Part shown: one piece after another, positions 54,903 to 64,000 of the stretch
Numbering within the stretch: position 1 is the stretch's first letter
How the letters are laid out: each line of letters begins with the position of its first letter
Assembly (NCBI GenBank): GCA_963716115.1
Contig: CAVQSZ010000012.1
Span: forward strand, 1 to 64,000
DNA length: 64,000 bases
Direction of reading: 5' to 3'
Source of the DNA: AP-15 sp963716115
GTDB lineage: Bacteria; Pseudomonadota; Alphaproteobacteria; ATCC43930; CGMCC-115725
Program-made: the position numbers and the translations under genes
Notes under the pieces: model-generated
What the model saw: the letters and a program-made list of their open reading frames with translations, nothing else
What the model was told of the DNA's origin: nothing
Database searches by the model: none

Positions 54903-55871
54903 TCAGTGGTCGAAGCCGAACAATTTCTGCGCGTTGTGGTGCAGGATCTGGTCGGTGACCGCGGTCGGCAGGCCGAGCCGCCCGATATAGCCGAAAGTCT
55001 CGGCGTAGGCCTCGTAATCCTGCAGGACCGGATAGTCGCTGCCGGTCACCAGATGATCGGGCCCAAAGGCTTCGAGCGCGCAGACGAAGGCCGCCTTCGA
55101 GCCGTAGCACACGGTGTCGTAATAGAATTTTTTGGCGGTGACGGAAGGCGCCTCGGCGAGGTTCGGGTGCCCGCTCTGGCTCTGGCCCTGCTGGTCGAGC
55201 CGGTTGAGCAGCATCGGGACCGGCCCGCCCAGATGCGGCACGATGAATTTGATGTTCGGGTAGCGGTGCGGGATCTGCCTGGCGATCATGTGCAGGACAA
55301 AGGTCGCGTCCTCGAGCGAGGTGCCGACCGCGGCGCGAAAGCCGTATTCGGTGATGAAGGGCGAGCAGATGCCGGTCCCGGCCGGGTGGACGAAGAGGAC
55401 CGCGCCGCGCCGGTTCATCTCGGCGTAGATCGGCTCGAACTCGGTCTCGGCGACCGAACGGTTGAGGCAGCTGATGTTCATGTTGACGCCGACGCAGCCG
55501 AGCTGGTCGAAGCCGCGCTCCATCTCCTTCAATGCGGCGTCGATGTGCGGCAATGGCAGCATGACATAGGAGGCGATGCGTTTGGGATAGCGGTGCGCGA
55601 GGTCGGCATAGCCGTCGTTCAGCATCTGCACCGCCTTGACGCACTCGGCCTCGTCCGGCAGGTAGGGCGGGTGGTTCGGCGACAGCACCTGCTTTTCGAC
55701 GCCGGCTGCATCCATCAGCTCGAAGCGTCCCTGGATGTCCTCCGGCAAATCCGAGAACGGGTGGCGCGCCATTCCGCGCTTGACCGGCAGATGAACCGGA
55801 GATGCAAACCGATCCCCCATGAGCTCGCTGAAATTCCTCGGCGTATAATGCGCGTGGACATCGCAGATCAT
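54903..55871 (-). CDS. Amidohydrolase-2 family hydrolase/decarboxylase (ACMSD-like)
   Basis: A 322-residue metal-dependent TIM-barrel protein. It opens MICDVHAHYTPRNFSELM (the HxH metal motif) and has NMNISCLNRSVAETEFEPIYAEMNRRGAVLFVHPAG, FIVPHLGGPVPMLLNRLDQQGQ and LVTGSDYPVLQDYEAYAETFGYIGRLGL. I start it at ATG 55871, right before DVHAH. It is followed 10 bp later by the UGA-containing GrdB-family gene. The substrate is unknown. Confidence 0.86.
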   Translation of the reverse strand: MICDVHAHYTPRNFSELMGDRFASPVHLPVKRGMARHPFSDLPEDIQGRFELMDAAGVEKQVLSPNHPPYLPDEAECVKAVQMLNDGYADLAHRYPKRIASYVMLPLPHIDAALKEMERGFDQLGCVGVNMNISCLNRSVAETEFEPIYAEMNRRGAVLFVHPAGTGICSPFITEYGFRAAVGTSLEDATFVLHMIARQIPHRYPNIKFIVPHLGGPVPMLLNRLDQQGQSQSGHPNLAEAPSVTAKKFYYDTVCYGSKAAFVCALEAFGPDHLVTGSDYPVLQDYEAYAETFGYIGRLGLPTAVTDQILHHNAQKLFGFDH

Positions 55872-56036
55872 CGCATCGCCCCATCTGTCGCAGCGGTCGC
55901 AATCGCAACGGAGCGTAAGCCGCGGCGCGTGGGCGAGCAAGGATCGCAACCGCGCCCGGAGCCGAGCTCGTTGACAGAGCGCCCGCGGCGCCCCAACCCT
56001 GATTGCGGCTCGGATATCGGCAGGCAGGAGCGAAGG

Positions 56037-56976
56037 ATGCGCCTTATCGACGCTTTGTCCTCATCGTCGCGGATCGGACCGTTGGCCGCGACGGCGGCCG
56101 GGCATCCTCGTTGCCGGGCAGCTGGCGGCGAGGCCGGCTCTGGCGAGCACAATCGTCTGGGCAAACGACGCGGCCGGCGGCGGTTCGACGATCCGGGCCT
56201 TCGACGCGGCCACCGGGGCGCTCATGGATTCGTTTCCGGCGCCGAATCCGGCGGCGCAAGGCCATATCGGCCGCGGCATCGCCGTCATCGGCTCCAGCAT
56301 CTTCTACAGCGTCGACGATTCGGGCGTGGTGTTCCGGACCAATGCGGGCGGCGCCGATCTCGGCGCCGCGTTCGCCACCAGGCTGACCGGCATCGGGTCG
56401 ATCGCCACCGACGGCGGCTTTCTCTATTTGACCGCCACCGGCGACACGGCGACCAGCGAGAACGTGTACAAATACACGTTGGGCGGCGCCCTGGTGGATT
56501 CCGTCACCCTGGTCCCCACCGCGCCTGGAGCGCCGTTTGCGCTCGGCCGCACCGGCCTCGAAACCGTCGGCGGCGATTTTGTCGCCAATCAGGGCAACAA
56601 CGAGGGCCCGTACAACCGGTTCGACGCGGCGGGGAACCTGATCCCCCCGACCGTCTTCTTGCAGAACACCGACGATTTCGGCTTCAGCGGCGTCGCCTTT
56701 GACGGAACGTCTTATTACGTCGCCGATGTGGAGGACGACCCGTCGACGTTGCGCGTCTACGACGCCGCCGGAAATCTGCTGCGCGCCGTCACCCTGACCG
56801 GCTGCCCCGGACCGAACGACCGCTGCGATCTGCAGGATCTGTCGGCGACGGTCGTGCCCGAGCCGACAAGCCTCGGCTTGCTCGGGGCCGCCCTCATTGG
56901 GCTGCGCGCCCTGCGCCGCCGCTCCCCGGCGCTTACGAGATCTTCCAGGTTCCGTCGGGCTGCAGGCAGCTGTTGA
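56037..56976 (+). pseudogene. PEP-CTERM exported protein, frameshifted in the signal peptide
   Basis: The C-terminus carries the sorting signal VPEPTSLGLLGAALIGLRALRRR. The start MRLIDALSSSSRIGPLAATAAG and the continuation ILVAGQLAARPALASTIVWANDAAGGGSTIRAFDAATGALMDS are one base out of register near 56118 (GGCCGGGCATC for GGCCGGCATC). The body is a repeat-rich beta domain (GFLYLTATGDTATSENVYKYTLGG; FDGTSYYVADVEDDPSTLRVYDAAGNL), propeller-like. Reading continues 20 residues beyond the arginine cluster and overlaps the convergent surface-protein gene. Confidence 0.75.
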
Positions 56977-57295
56977 AGGTGTAATGCTCGGCAGAAACCG
57001 TCCGCGCCGTCGTCGTCAGCGTGTATTGGACCGTCTCGCACTGCCGATCTTTCGACCGGTATTTTTTCAACAGCCTGATGGTCCCGGCGTTGCCGGTGCC
57101 GGGGTTGCTCCAGGACGCGGTCGCGCCGACGGCCTTGCCGTGGATCTGCTGGTCGACGGTGCGGTGGATCATGTCGATGTCGTCCTGCTTCAGCGAGATG
57201 TTCGATTCCCAGCGCGGGCCGAGGAGCTGCGCCTGCGCCGAGGCGGCGGCGAGGCCGGCGAGGATCAGGACGACCGGCGTGGTCGGCAGGGACAT
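56933..57295 (-). CDS. Outer-membrane/surface antigen-like protein
   Basis: A 120-residue exported protein. Signal peptide LPTTPVVLILAGLAAASAQAQ; then HRTVDQQIHGKAVGATASWSNPGTGNAGTIRLLKKYRSKDRQCETVQYTL...FNSCLQPDGTWKIS. The end matches the RT0821/Lpp0805-type surface-antigen module (WxNPxxGxxGxI...CRxxxxT...CxxPDGxWKI). Two cysteines could form a disulfide. I start it at ATG 57295. Confidence 0.72.
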   Translation of the reverse strand: MSLPTTPVVLILAGLAAASAQAQLLGPRWESNISLKQDDIDMIHRTVDQQIHGKAVGATASWSNPGTGNAGTIRLLKKYRSKDRQCETVQYTLTTTARTVSAEHYTFNSCLQPDGTWKIS

Positions 57296-57468
57296 GGCGC
57301 GTTCTCCAGGGCGACGGACCGACGGGGCGGCGGGGGTGCGATCGTTCCGGCAAAGCTGACGCGGCGCGTCTGCCCCGGTCAACCGGAATCCCCCAATCCG
57401 CCGCCTTGACTGCGAGGTCCGGGCGGCGGTCAATCGCATCGCGCCGCAGGATTTTGGGGTTGCCGCCG

Positions 57469-58396
57469 ATGGTGATGCTTCTGGGCGAGGACGAGATCCG
57501 CCGGCTGCTGCGCTGGGATCCGTTGATCGCGGCGATGGAGGAGGCGTTGGCGGCCTTCTCGCGCGGCGAGGTGCTCCAGCCGGTGCGCAACATGCTGACG
57601 ATCGAGGAGGGCAGGCGCTATCTCGGCGTCATGCCGGCGGTCGCCGCCGACGCGATGGGCGCAAAGCTCGTCAGCTTTTATCCGGGGAACGCCGAGGCCG
57701 GCCTGCCGACCCATCTGGCGCTGATCGTGCTGTTCCGGCCCGACACCGGCGAGCCGCTGGCGGTCATGGACGGAAGGCTGATCACCGAAATGCGCACCGC
57801 CGCGGTCTCGGCCGCCGCGACCAAACGGCTTTCCGCCGCCGACAGCCGGGTTCTGGCGCTGCTCGGGAGCGGCGTGCAGGCGCAGGCGCATCTGGAGGCG
57901 CTGTCGCGGATCCGCAAATTCGACGAAATCCGCGTGTGGAGCCGCACCGCCGCGCATGCCGAGCGCTTTGCCGCGCGGCACGGCGTCAAGGCGATGCCGG
58001 CCGAGGCCGCGGTCCGCGGCGCCGATGTGGTCGTCACCGCCACCGCCGCGCGCGAGCCGATCCTCAAAGGCGCGTGGCTGAAAGCGGGCGCCCTTGTCGT
58101 CGCGGTCGGCGCGCCGCGGCCCGATTGGCGCGAGCTCGACGACCCGGCGATGGCGAATGTGCTCGTCGTCAACTCGCGCGCGGCGGTGCTCAAGGAATCG
58201 GGCGACGTGATCCTGTCGCGGCGCCGCGATCCAGGCCGAGATCGGCGAGATCTTCGCCGGCGCGAGGCCCGCGCCGACCGGAGTGACGACGGTGTTCAAA
58301 TCGGTCGGGCTCGCGGTCGAGGACATCGCCGCGGCAAAGCTCGTCTACGACCTCGCCGGCGCTCATTCCCCGAGATCGTTCAACGCCCAGTCGTAG
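57469..58396 (+). pseudogene. Ornithine cyclodeaminase/mu-crystallin family protein, frameshifted
   Basis: About 308 residues. LLGEDEIRRLLRWDPLIAAMEEALAAFSRGEVLQPVRNML, GAKLVSFYPGNAEAGLPTHLALIVLFRPDTGEPLAVMDGRLITEMRTAAVSAAATKRLS, LALLGSGVQAQAHLEAL (NAD-binding) and VGAPRPDWRELDDPAM are family features. After GDVILS (about 58219) an extra C shifts the frame; the other frame gives GAAIQAEIGEIFAGARPAPTGVTTVFKSVGLAVEDIAAAKLVYDLA and ends TAG at 58396. It may act as an imine/ketimine reductase or cyclodeaminase. It converges with the DUF547 gene, overlapping by 34 bp. Confidence 0.83.
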
Positions 58397-59188
58397 CGGT
58401 CGTCGGAAATATGGTCGATCCCGGCGAGCGCCGCGGCCAGCGCCGGGCGGGCGTAGCGCCGCAGATGCTCGATGACGCCGCGCTCGCCGCCGCCGAAATC
58501 GGCCTGGTACCAGACATAGATCGACGACACGGTGAGCCGGCCGCCGGCGACCGCGGCGCCGCGCGGATTATTGACGTAGTCGCGCGCCGCCTGGTCGAGG
58601 AGGGCCGCGGTGTTGGCCGCGGTGAACGCCTGCCGCTTGCAGGTTCGGGCAGCCGAGGGCGGCGCAATTGACCGCGTAGTGGATGCGCGGGTCGCGCCAG
58701 ATCGGCCGCAGGATGCGGTGCTCGATGTCGTCGAGGCTCAGCCCCTCGCCCTCGATCGTGATCAGCTTCCGGCCCCACGGCCCCGACGCGAAGAGACCGG
58801 GCGAGATCGCGATGTCCCTGATGCTCCTGACCGGGTAATGGTCGAGAACGACCTTGACCGTCAGCTCGTTGTAGAGATCGACCCAGAACGCGAACTGCTC
58901 GGCGCGGCTGTAGGCGCTGATCGGGGTCGCCGCGAGGCGCGAGAGGTCGCGGCCCAATGCCTCACGGTCGGCGGCGGCGACGCGGCCGTAGGGGATGCGC
59001 GCAATGCCGTCCGCGCCGAGGCGGACATAGGTGCGCAGAAAGCGGTCCCAGGCGCTGTGGTCGATGCGCGCCGTCGATGCGTCGTCATGCGCCTGCCAGC
59101 GCGGCCACAGCTCCGCGCTCGGCGCCGCCATCCCCGCCAGCGGCCAAGCCGACACCAGCGCCAGCACCATCGTCCGCAGAAGAGTCAC
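58363..59188 (-). pseudogene. DUF547 domain exported protein, frameshifted
   Basis: A putative exported protein. Signal sequence LLRTMVLALVSAWPLAGMAAP, then WDRFLRTYVRLGADGIARIPYGRV, AYSRAEQFAFWVDLYNELTVKVVLDHYPVRSIRDI, GPWGRKLITIEGEGLSLDDIEHRILRPIWRDPRIHYAVNCAALGCPNL, which is DUF547. Near 58640 a one-base shift occurs; the other frame continues RQAFTAANTAALLDQAARDYVNNPRGA and ends DRYDWALNDLGE. The start is GTG 59188 or ATG 59170. Function unknown. Confidence 0.82.
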
Positions 59189-59344
59189 CTGTCGCGACCT
59201 GGCGAGAAGCGCCCGATGCCGCAGAGAATGTTCGGCCCGGATCGCAGGGCCGTCATACCGGCGCAGGCCGGTATCCACAACCGAAATGGTTCCAGGCATC
59301 CGCCGGGAAGACGAGAGCGGAGCCAAATGTCCGGCGGCTGCTGA

Positions 59345-59683
59345 TAGTGCTCACGACGCAGACATAAGATTCACTCAACCGTCATGGCCGGGCTTGTCCC
59401 GTGGGCCTTCAGCCCACGGACCTGATCCGTGGGCATCCACGATTCGCGGCACAAGCCTTGCCGGTTTCCGTGGATGCCCGGCACAAGGCCACGGCTGTCC
59501 GGTTCAGCTTCGTAGAGTGGAAAATACGGTGGGGATGCATCGCTGCCACAACCAAAGATCGTCATGGCCGGACTTGTTCCGGCGCATCCGACAAGACCCA
59601 GCCCCGGTCGTCGGCAAGACGTGGATACCCGTGACAAGCACGGGCATGACGAGTGCGGCGAGACTGCATCATCTGAGCACTAG
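59345..59683. mobile_element. MITE-like element with REP palindromes
   Basis: Bounded by TAGTGCTCA (59345) and TGAGCACTAG (59683), the ends seen at 27866-28891; the adjoining GACGCAGACATAAGATTCACTCAACCGTCATGGCC and CATGACGAGTGCGGCGAGACTGCATCATC also match. Inside are CCCGTGGGCCTTCAGCCCACGG and several GTCATGG/CATCCACG units. The right end contains the TAG stop of the methyltransferase gene that reads leftward into it. Confidence 0.68.
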
Positions 59684-62624
59684 CGCCCCGCCGCGGCGCG
59701 CTCGCGGTTGAGGTCCAGCAGCCGCGCCAGCGCGTCCTCCTCGCTGATATCGGCGGGCCAGCCATAGGCGGCGGCGACCGCCGCGTCGAGCGCGCGATGC
59801 GCGTTGTCGAGCCAGGCCGGGCGCTCGTTGTAGAGATTGGTCAGGGTGCGTTTCTTCAGGATCAGGGCGGCCTTCGGGCTCGCCGGCACGATGCGGTCGG
59901 GAAACCCCGGCACGACCTCCGGCACCCGTTCGACCAGATCGGCCGGGTTCAGCCACGCCTCGCGCAATTCATCGAGCCGCCTCGCCGCCGCGGCGATCGC
60001 AACGGCGCGCGGGTCGCCGGCATAGTCGGCTGCCGGGATGTTCGGCGTCAGCCCCTCGGGGAAGGGGAAGGTTTCGAAGGTCGTTCCGATGTGTATAGCG
60101 CGGATCATTTCCGACGCCGTGCCAGGAGCAAGCGCAGTGACCAACTCTCGTGAAATCGACTGTAGAGAATACCGAAAGATGAAATCGTCGTCTCGGCGCA
60201 ATAACGATACAGTTTGTGATCGGGGACGATCGGCGTGTCGAGCCAGCGAACAGCCGATGCTTGGCAACTCGCGGGGTTGCGATAAATCGTTGAAGATCTT
60301 CGAGCGCCCGCCACATTCCCGGCCGCGGCTCGACATGGCGCCACCAATGAGCTTCGATACGCCTCTCGCGGAGCTGCTGGCGCGACGCGGCGGACGTGCT
60401 CCACGGCATATAAGCGAAAGGCGCCTCGTACAGCGCCGCTTCCTGCTCGCTCATCTCCCAGCCGAAATCGATGATCCATCGTCCGGATGGCTGGCGGGTG
60501 AGGTCCATGCCGTTCATCCACGGGCCGCAATACATCGGAGTTAGGCCGGCCGTTCGGGTTCAGCGGCAGCTCCAGCCATCGGCGCGCCAAATCGCCGGGA
60601 ATGTCGAAGGCCCCGCCTTTGGTGTCGCCCATGAAGGCGATGCCGCGATTCTCTGCTAGCCGTCGCGCCCGGTGAGATCAAGCGCCTCGCGGTCAAGTCG
60701 GCGTTGATGCGCTGCGACCGTTCGCCCGTCGAGGTGAACCTCCGCGGCGCATCGTTTCGCTGCGCGAAACAAACAGCGAGACCGCGGACGGCGGCGCCCT
60801 TCGACGACCCACGGCTCGTCGTCCCAGGCGTCGAAGATCACGCCGTTGCTCGGCGATCGCGTCCAGCACCCGGCGGTTGGCGCCGCCGCGCATCGAATTG
60901 GTTGCGACCAGACCCGGCGCGCTTCAGCCGCCCCTCGCTGCATCCGCTCCCAGGCTTTTGCGAACCAGTAGACACGAGATCGGCTTCCGCCGGGACCCGT
61001 CCGGCGAAGGCTGCGAACAGGCGGTCCACATAGGCGTCGCCGAGCGAGCTGCGCATCAGCTTGCCGCCGAGAAACGGCGGGTTGCCGATCACCACGTCGG
61101 CCTCCGGCCACTCGGCTGTCGGTGCCGTCTGGCGTATCAGGATCGCGTCGCGGCATTCGATCGTGTCGAGCGGCTTCAGGATCGGGTTGCGGCCGACGTC
61201 GAAGCCGTTGCGGCGCATCCATTGGATTTCGCCGATCCACACCGTCACCCGCGCCAATTCGGCGGCGTAGGGGTTGATCTCGATGCCCTTGACCGCTTCG
61301 GGGCCGATGCGCGGGAACTCGCGCGCCAGTCCCAAGGTCTCGGCCTCGATCGCGACGCGGTGCTCGATATCCTTCAACGCCAACAGCGCCAGATAGAGGA
61401 AATTGCCCGAGCCGCAGGCCGGGTCGAGCACGCGAAAGCGGCGAGGCGCGCCCGGAAATCGCCGTAGAGGCCGCGCGCCTCGTTCAGGAGCCGGGTGCTT
61501 CTCGGCCGGCGTGCGCGCCCGCGCAGCGCTTTTCGTCGGCCTGCCTGATTTCCGCCTTGACCCGCTCCCATTCCCGGCGCAGCGGCGCGATCACGACCGG
61601 CTCGATGATCATCATGATCGTCGCGGTCGGTGTAGTGGATGCCGACGCCCCGGTCTGCGGCCGGGTTCTTGAACAGCATCGCCTGATTGCCGCCGTCGGC
61701 TCCGGCGCGTCCAACTGGCTCCACTGGCGCTTCCCGGGGTCGAGCCCGCGCTCGAACAGGGTGCCGAAAATGCTGGGGTCGATCGCGGCCCAGTCGAGCG
61801 CGCCGCCGCCATCGCGCACCGCACGCGATGCCGTCAGCGGCAAAACGGCGTCGTCGTCGAACAGGCCGCCGTTGAACCAGTGGACCCGCTCGAACCCGAA
61901 CCGGCCGTCCGGCGCCATCGCCGCGAACAGGGACGGGCCATCACGCCTCGAAATCGTCCGGCGACGCTTAGCGCCATCGAGCATGCGGCCGAACATCTTG
62001 CCGGGCAGAAGGTCGACATCCTCGGCGAACATGCAGAAGACGAGCCGGTTGATGAAATGCGCGACCGGCGCTCGAGAGATGCCGCGGCGCCAGCCGCTGG
62101 GCGAGCCGGGCGAACCCGGCCGCCGCCTCCTCGGTCAAGGTCTGCCGGGTCAGCCCCGGCTTCAGCTGCTCCGGGTCGTCGAAGACCCATTTGCGCAGCA
62201 ATTTGCGCGGGTCGACGGAGCGTCAGCTCGGCGAGCGCGATCTCGTGGTATGGCTGACCGTGTTGGTCCAGTTGGTGTGGATCTCGAACCGGCAGGTCGC
62301 ACACGACCAGCAAGGGCGGGTTTTCGAGCGCCGGCGATAGCGCTGCAGCTGCGCATAGGCGGCGCGCAAATTCCTGCGCTGGCTCTTGTACTCCCAGCCG
62401 AAGCGGCCGCGCTTCCACACATCGGCCCAGCCGTCGCCGCCGGTCGTCTTGGTCGCGCCCTTTTCGAAGGCGTACCATTCGCCCTTCGGGTCGGCGTCGG
62501 TCGGCGCCTCCTCGCCGAGCAGGTCGCACAGATCGCGAAAATGCGACTGCGCCGCGGCGCGCTCGGTCAGATCGACGGCACGCCATTTTTCGATGAAGTC
62601 GCGGGCGGACATGGCCGCCGTCAT
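59680..62624 (-). pseudogene. Class I SAM-dependent DNA adenine methyltransferase (type IIL/MmeI-like R-M), heavily frameshifted
   Basis: Pieces of one roughly 950-residue protein appear in order in all three frames: MSARDFIEKWRAVDLTERAAAQSHFRDLCDLLGEEAPTDADPKGEWYAFEKGATKTTGGDGWADVWKRGRFGWEYK; ALENPPLLVVCDL; FCMFAEDVDLLPGKMFGRML; WFNGGLFDDDAVLPL; DPACGSGNFLYLALLALKDIEHR (SAM motif I); GIEINPYAAELARVTVWIGEIQWMRRNGF; VVIGNPPFLGGKLMRS (motif IV, NPPF, N6-adenine); and FETFPFPEGLTPNIPAADYA to DALARLLDLNRERAAAGR. I count at least ten frame changes, far denser than in any other gene here. The stop lies in the end of a MITE-like element. Function is probably lost. Confidence 0.82.
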
Positions 62625-62825
62625 ATCACAGACCGGCCTTGTTTATCAACCCTGAGACGATTAACGTTTCCGCAGCTCATGATCTCAGCCCCTGGCCTTG
62701 CGGCTTTTCCGAGGCCCGTTCCAGCGAAGGCGCGCTTCCGCCGGAAAGACGGAATAACCTGCCGTCGGACCGGGTCAACCCCGAGCCGGACATTCCGACT
62801 GCAAGACCAACGCGGGAGCCAAGAG

Positions 62826-63620
62826 ATGCCCAACGATTTTTCCGGAAAAGTGGCGCTCGTCACCGGCGGCGGCAACGGGATCGGCGCCGCGGCGTGCCGT
62901 GCGCTGGCGCGCGCGGGCGCGCATGTCGCAGTGATCGACCGCGACCCGGCGGCGGCCGCGGCGGTGGCCGCCGAAATCGCCGCAGACGGCGGGAAGGCCG
63001 CCGCGCATGCGCTCGACGTGGTCGACGCCGCCGCCTTCGCCCGGCTGGCGGCGGCGATCGCCGAGCCGGAGGGCGGCATCGATGTGCTCGTCAACTGCGC
63101 CGGGACGATCACCCGGCACACCATCGCGCGGATGCCGGCCGAGGCTTGGGAGCGGGTGCTGGCGGTCAATCTGCGCGGCCCGTTCAACGGCGTTCAGGCG
63201 GTCTTGCCGCATATGCGGGCGCGCGGCGGCGGCACGATCGTCAACATCGCCTCGGTCGCCGGCCGGCGGATCTCGTTTGGCGGCGGCGCCCATTACAGCG
63301 CCTCCAAGGCCGGGCTCCTCGGCTTTACCCGGCATGCCGCCTACGAGCTGGCGCCCGACCATATCCGGGTCAACGCGGTCTGCCCCGGCTCGACCGCGAC
63401 CGCCTTCAGCGGCCAGATGCCGTCGGCCGAAGCCCGCGCGGCGCGAGCGAGGAAGATCCCGCTCGGCCGCATGGTCGAGCCCGAGGACATCGCCGACGCG
63501 GTCATGTTCCTGGCCGGCGACGCCTCGCGGATGTGCACCGGCATCGCCCTCGACGTCGATGGCGGCGCGCTGATCAGCAACGACATTCCGTACGAGGAAT
63601 ATTTCGCCCGGATGACGTAG
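62826..63620 (+). CDS. SDR-family oxidoreductase
   Basis: A 264-residue short-chain dehydrogenase. NAD(P) loop LVTGGGNGIGAAACRALARAGAHVAVIDRD (aspartate after the second strand, so NAD preferred), NCAG in VNCAGTITRHTI, catalytic Ser in IVNIASVAG, YSASK in HYSASKAGLLGFTRH and the end SRMCTGIALDVDGGALISN. It is not linked to a clear pathway. Start at ATG 62826. Confidence 0.88.
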   Translation: MPNDFSGKVALVTGGGNGIGAAACRALARAGAHVAVIDRDPAAAAAVAAEIAADGGKAAAHALDVVDAAAFARLAAAIAEPEGGIDVLVNCAGTITRHTIARMPAEAWERVLAVNLRGPFNGVQAVLPHMRARGGGTIVNIASVAGRRISFGGGAHYSASKAGLLGFTRHAAYELAPDHIRVNAVCPGSTATAFSGQMPSAEARAARARKIPLGRMVEPEDIADAVMFLAGDASRMCTGIALDVDGGALISNDIPYEEYFARMT

Positions 63621-63653
63621 CGGCGCCATCGCACCCAAGGCCCCTCACCCCGA

Positions 63654-63679
63654 CCCTCTCCCCGCGAGCGGGGAGAGGG
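63654..63679. repeat. Intergenic CCCTCTCC-type palindrome
   Basis: CCCTCTCCCCGC-GA-GCGGGGAGAGGG, a 12-bp perfect stem between convergent genes. The same family is in coding sequence at 51021-51044 and intergenic near 43108. It could also end transcription. Confidence 0.7.
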
Positions 63680-63692
63680 AGACGATCAGACG

Positions 63693-64000
63693 CTACTGGC
63701 GCGCCTTGCCGTAGGGATAGATCAGCTCGCCGGTCTTGTACTTTTCCGGCAGCAGGATCGCGACCGTCGAGGGCTTCTTGAACTGCTCGATGTCGTTGCC
63801 CTTGATGTCGTGATACTGCACCCAGATCGGGCGCGCCTCGGTCCATTCGCCGTTCTTGCCGAAGGCGATGTCGCCGACGATCGTCGTGAAAGTGTGGGCA
63901 TGCATGTATTGGGCGAGCTTGTCGTCGTCGAGGCTCTTGGTCGCCTCGACCGCGTCGCCCAGGATCTGCAGCTCGGCGTAGGCGAAGGGCGGCAGGAAAT
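63693..64000 (-). CDS. ABC transporter substrate-binding protein, C-terminal part (runs off the right edge)
   Basis: The visible 102 residues read FLPPFAYAELQILGDAVEATKSLDDDKLAQYMHAHTFTTIVGDIAFGKNGEWTEARPIWVQYHDIKGNDIEQFKKPSTVAILLPEKYKTGELIYPYGKARQ. This is the C-terminal lobe of a Peripla_BP_6 (branched-chain amino acid type) binding protein. It differs from the one at 12650. The N-terminus and any transporter genes lie outside the window. Confidence 0.82.
   Translation of the reverse strand, partial: FLPPFAYAELQILGDAVEATKSLDDDKLAQYMHAHTFTTIVGDIAFGKNGEWTEARPIWVQYHDIKGNDIEQFKKPSTVAILLPEKYKTGELIYPYGKARQ

Overview
The window is about 64 kb of very GC-rich DNA that reads as the chromosome of an aerobic alphaproteobacterium, probably of the Rhodospirillales/Acetobacterales sort. 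The clues are a GcrA-type cell-cycle regulator, a hopanoid side-chain (hpn) cluster, a Rhodobacter-type phosphatidylethanolamine N-methyltransferase, an Rrf2 regulator fused to the suf operon, an sdhCDAB operon, PEP-CTERM exported proteins and many short intergenic palindromic repeats. The genus cannot be fixed from the sequence alone.

Layout. 0-3.3 kb: sufB start with its Rrf2 regulator, then an OmpR-type two-component pair. 3.4-11.3 kb: hopanoid locus, with hpnI-hpnJ-hpnK leftward and ispH-hpnH rightward; hpnJ and hpnK are separated by a 2.2 kb, visibly AT-richer island carrying a ParE toxin remnant and a translationally coupled SLOG/phosphoribosyltransferase pair. 11.3-19.8 kb: a mesaconyl-CoA transferase-like gene, an amino-acid ABC binding protein, dapF-mtaB-ftsY, a Nudix hydrolase, a methyltransferase and gcrA. 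20-26 kb: sdhCDAB with an upstream CitE-like lyase, then pdxY. 26-29 kb: mobile DNA (IS110, a deleted IS4 inside a MITE-like element, nested REP-like repeats). 29-43 kb: catabolic and housekeeping genes (AtzG/amidase pair, flavin monooxygenase, sugar-acid SDR + FAH hydrolase, tandem cold-shock protein, pmtA, PEP-CTERM protein, aromatic-acid transporter with an HpaB-type hydroxylase). 43-53.7 kb: glycogen phosphorylase and a CoA-ester block (carboxyltransferase, biotin carrier, ATP-grasp acyl-CoA synthetase, CoA-transferase). 53.9-55.9 kb: an operon of an amidohydrolase and a GrdB-family protein with an in-frame UGA at an active-site position, read here as selenocysteine. 56-64 kb: a second PEP-CTERM protein, ornithine cyclodeaminase-like and DUF547 genes, a shredded DNA adenine methyltransferase, an SDR, and the end of another ABC binding protein.

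Two themes run through the window. First, at least 13 genes carry single-base frameshifts, several of them one base in a homopolymer run, while the core genes are open; residual consensus error explains most of these at least as well as true decay. Second, short palindromic repeats are dense between genes and in at least two places lie in frame inside coding sequence (the IS110 transposase and the linker of the acyl-CoA synthetase). The best candidates for new biology are the UGA-containing GrdB-family protein and the SLOG/PRTase pair with its roughly 200-bp quasi-palindrome.
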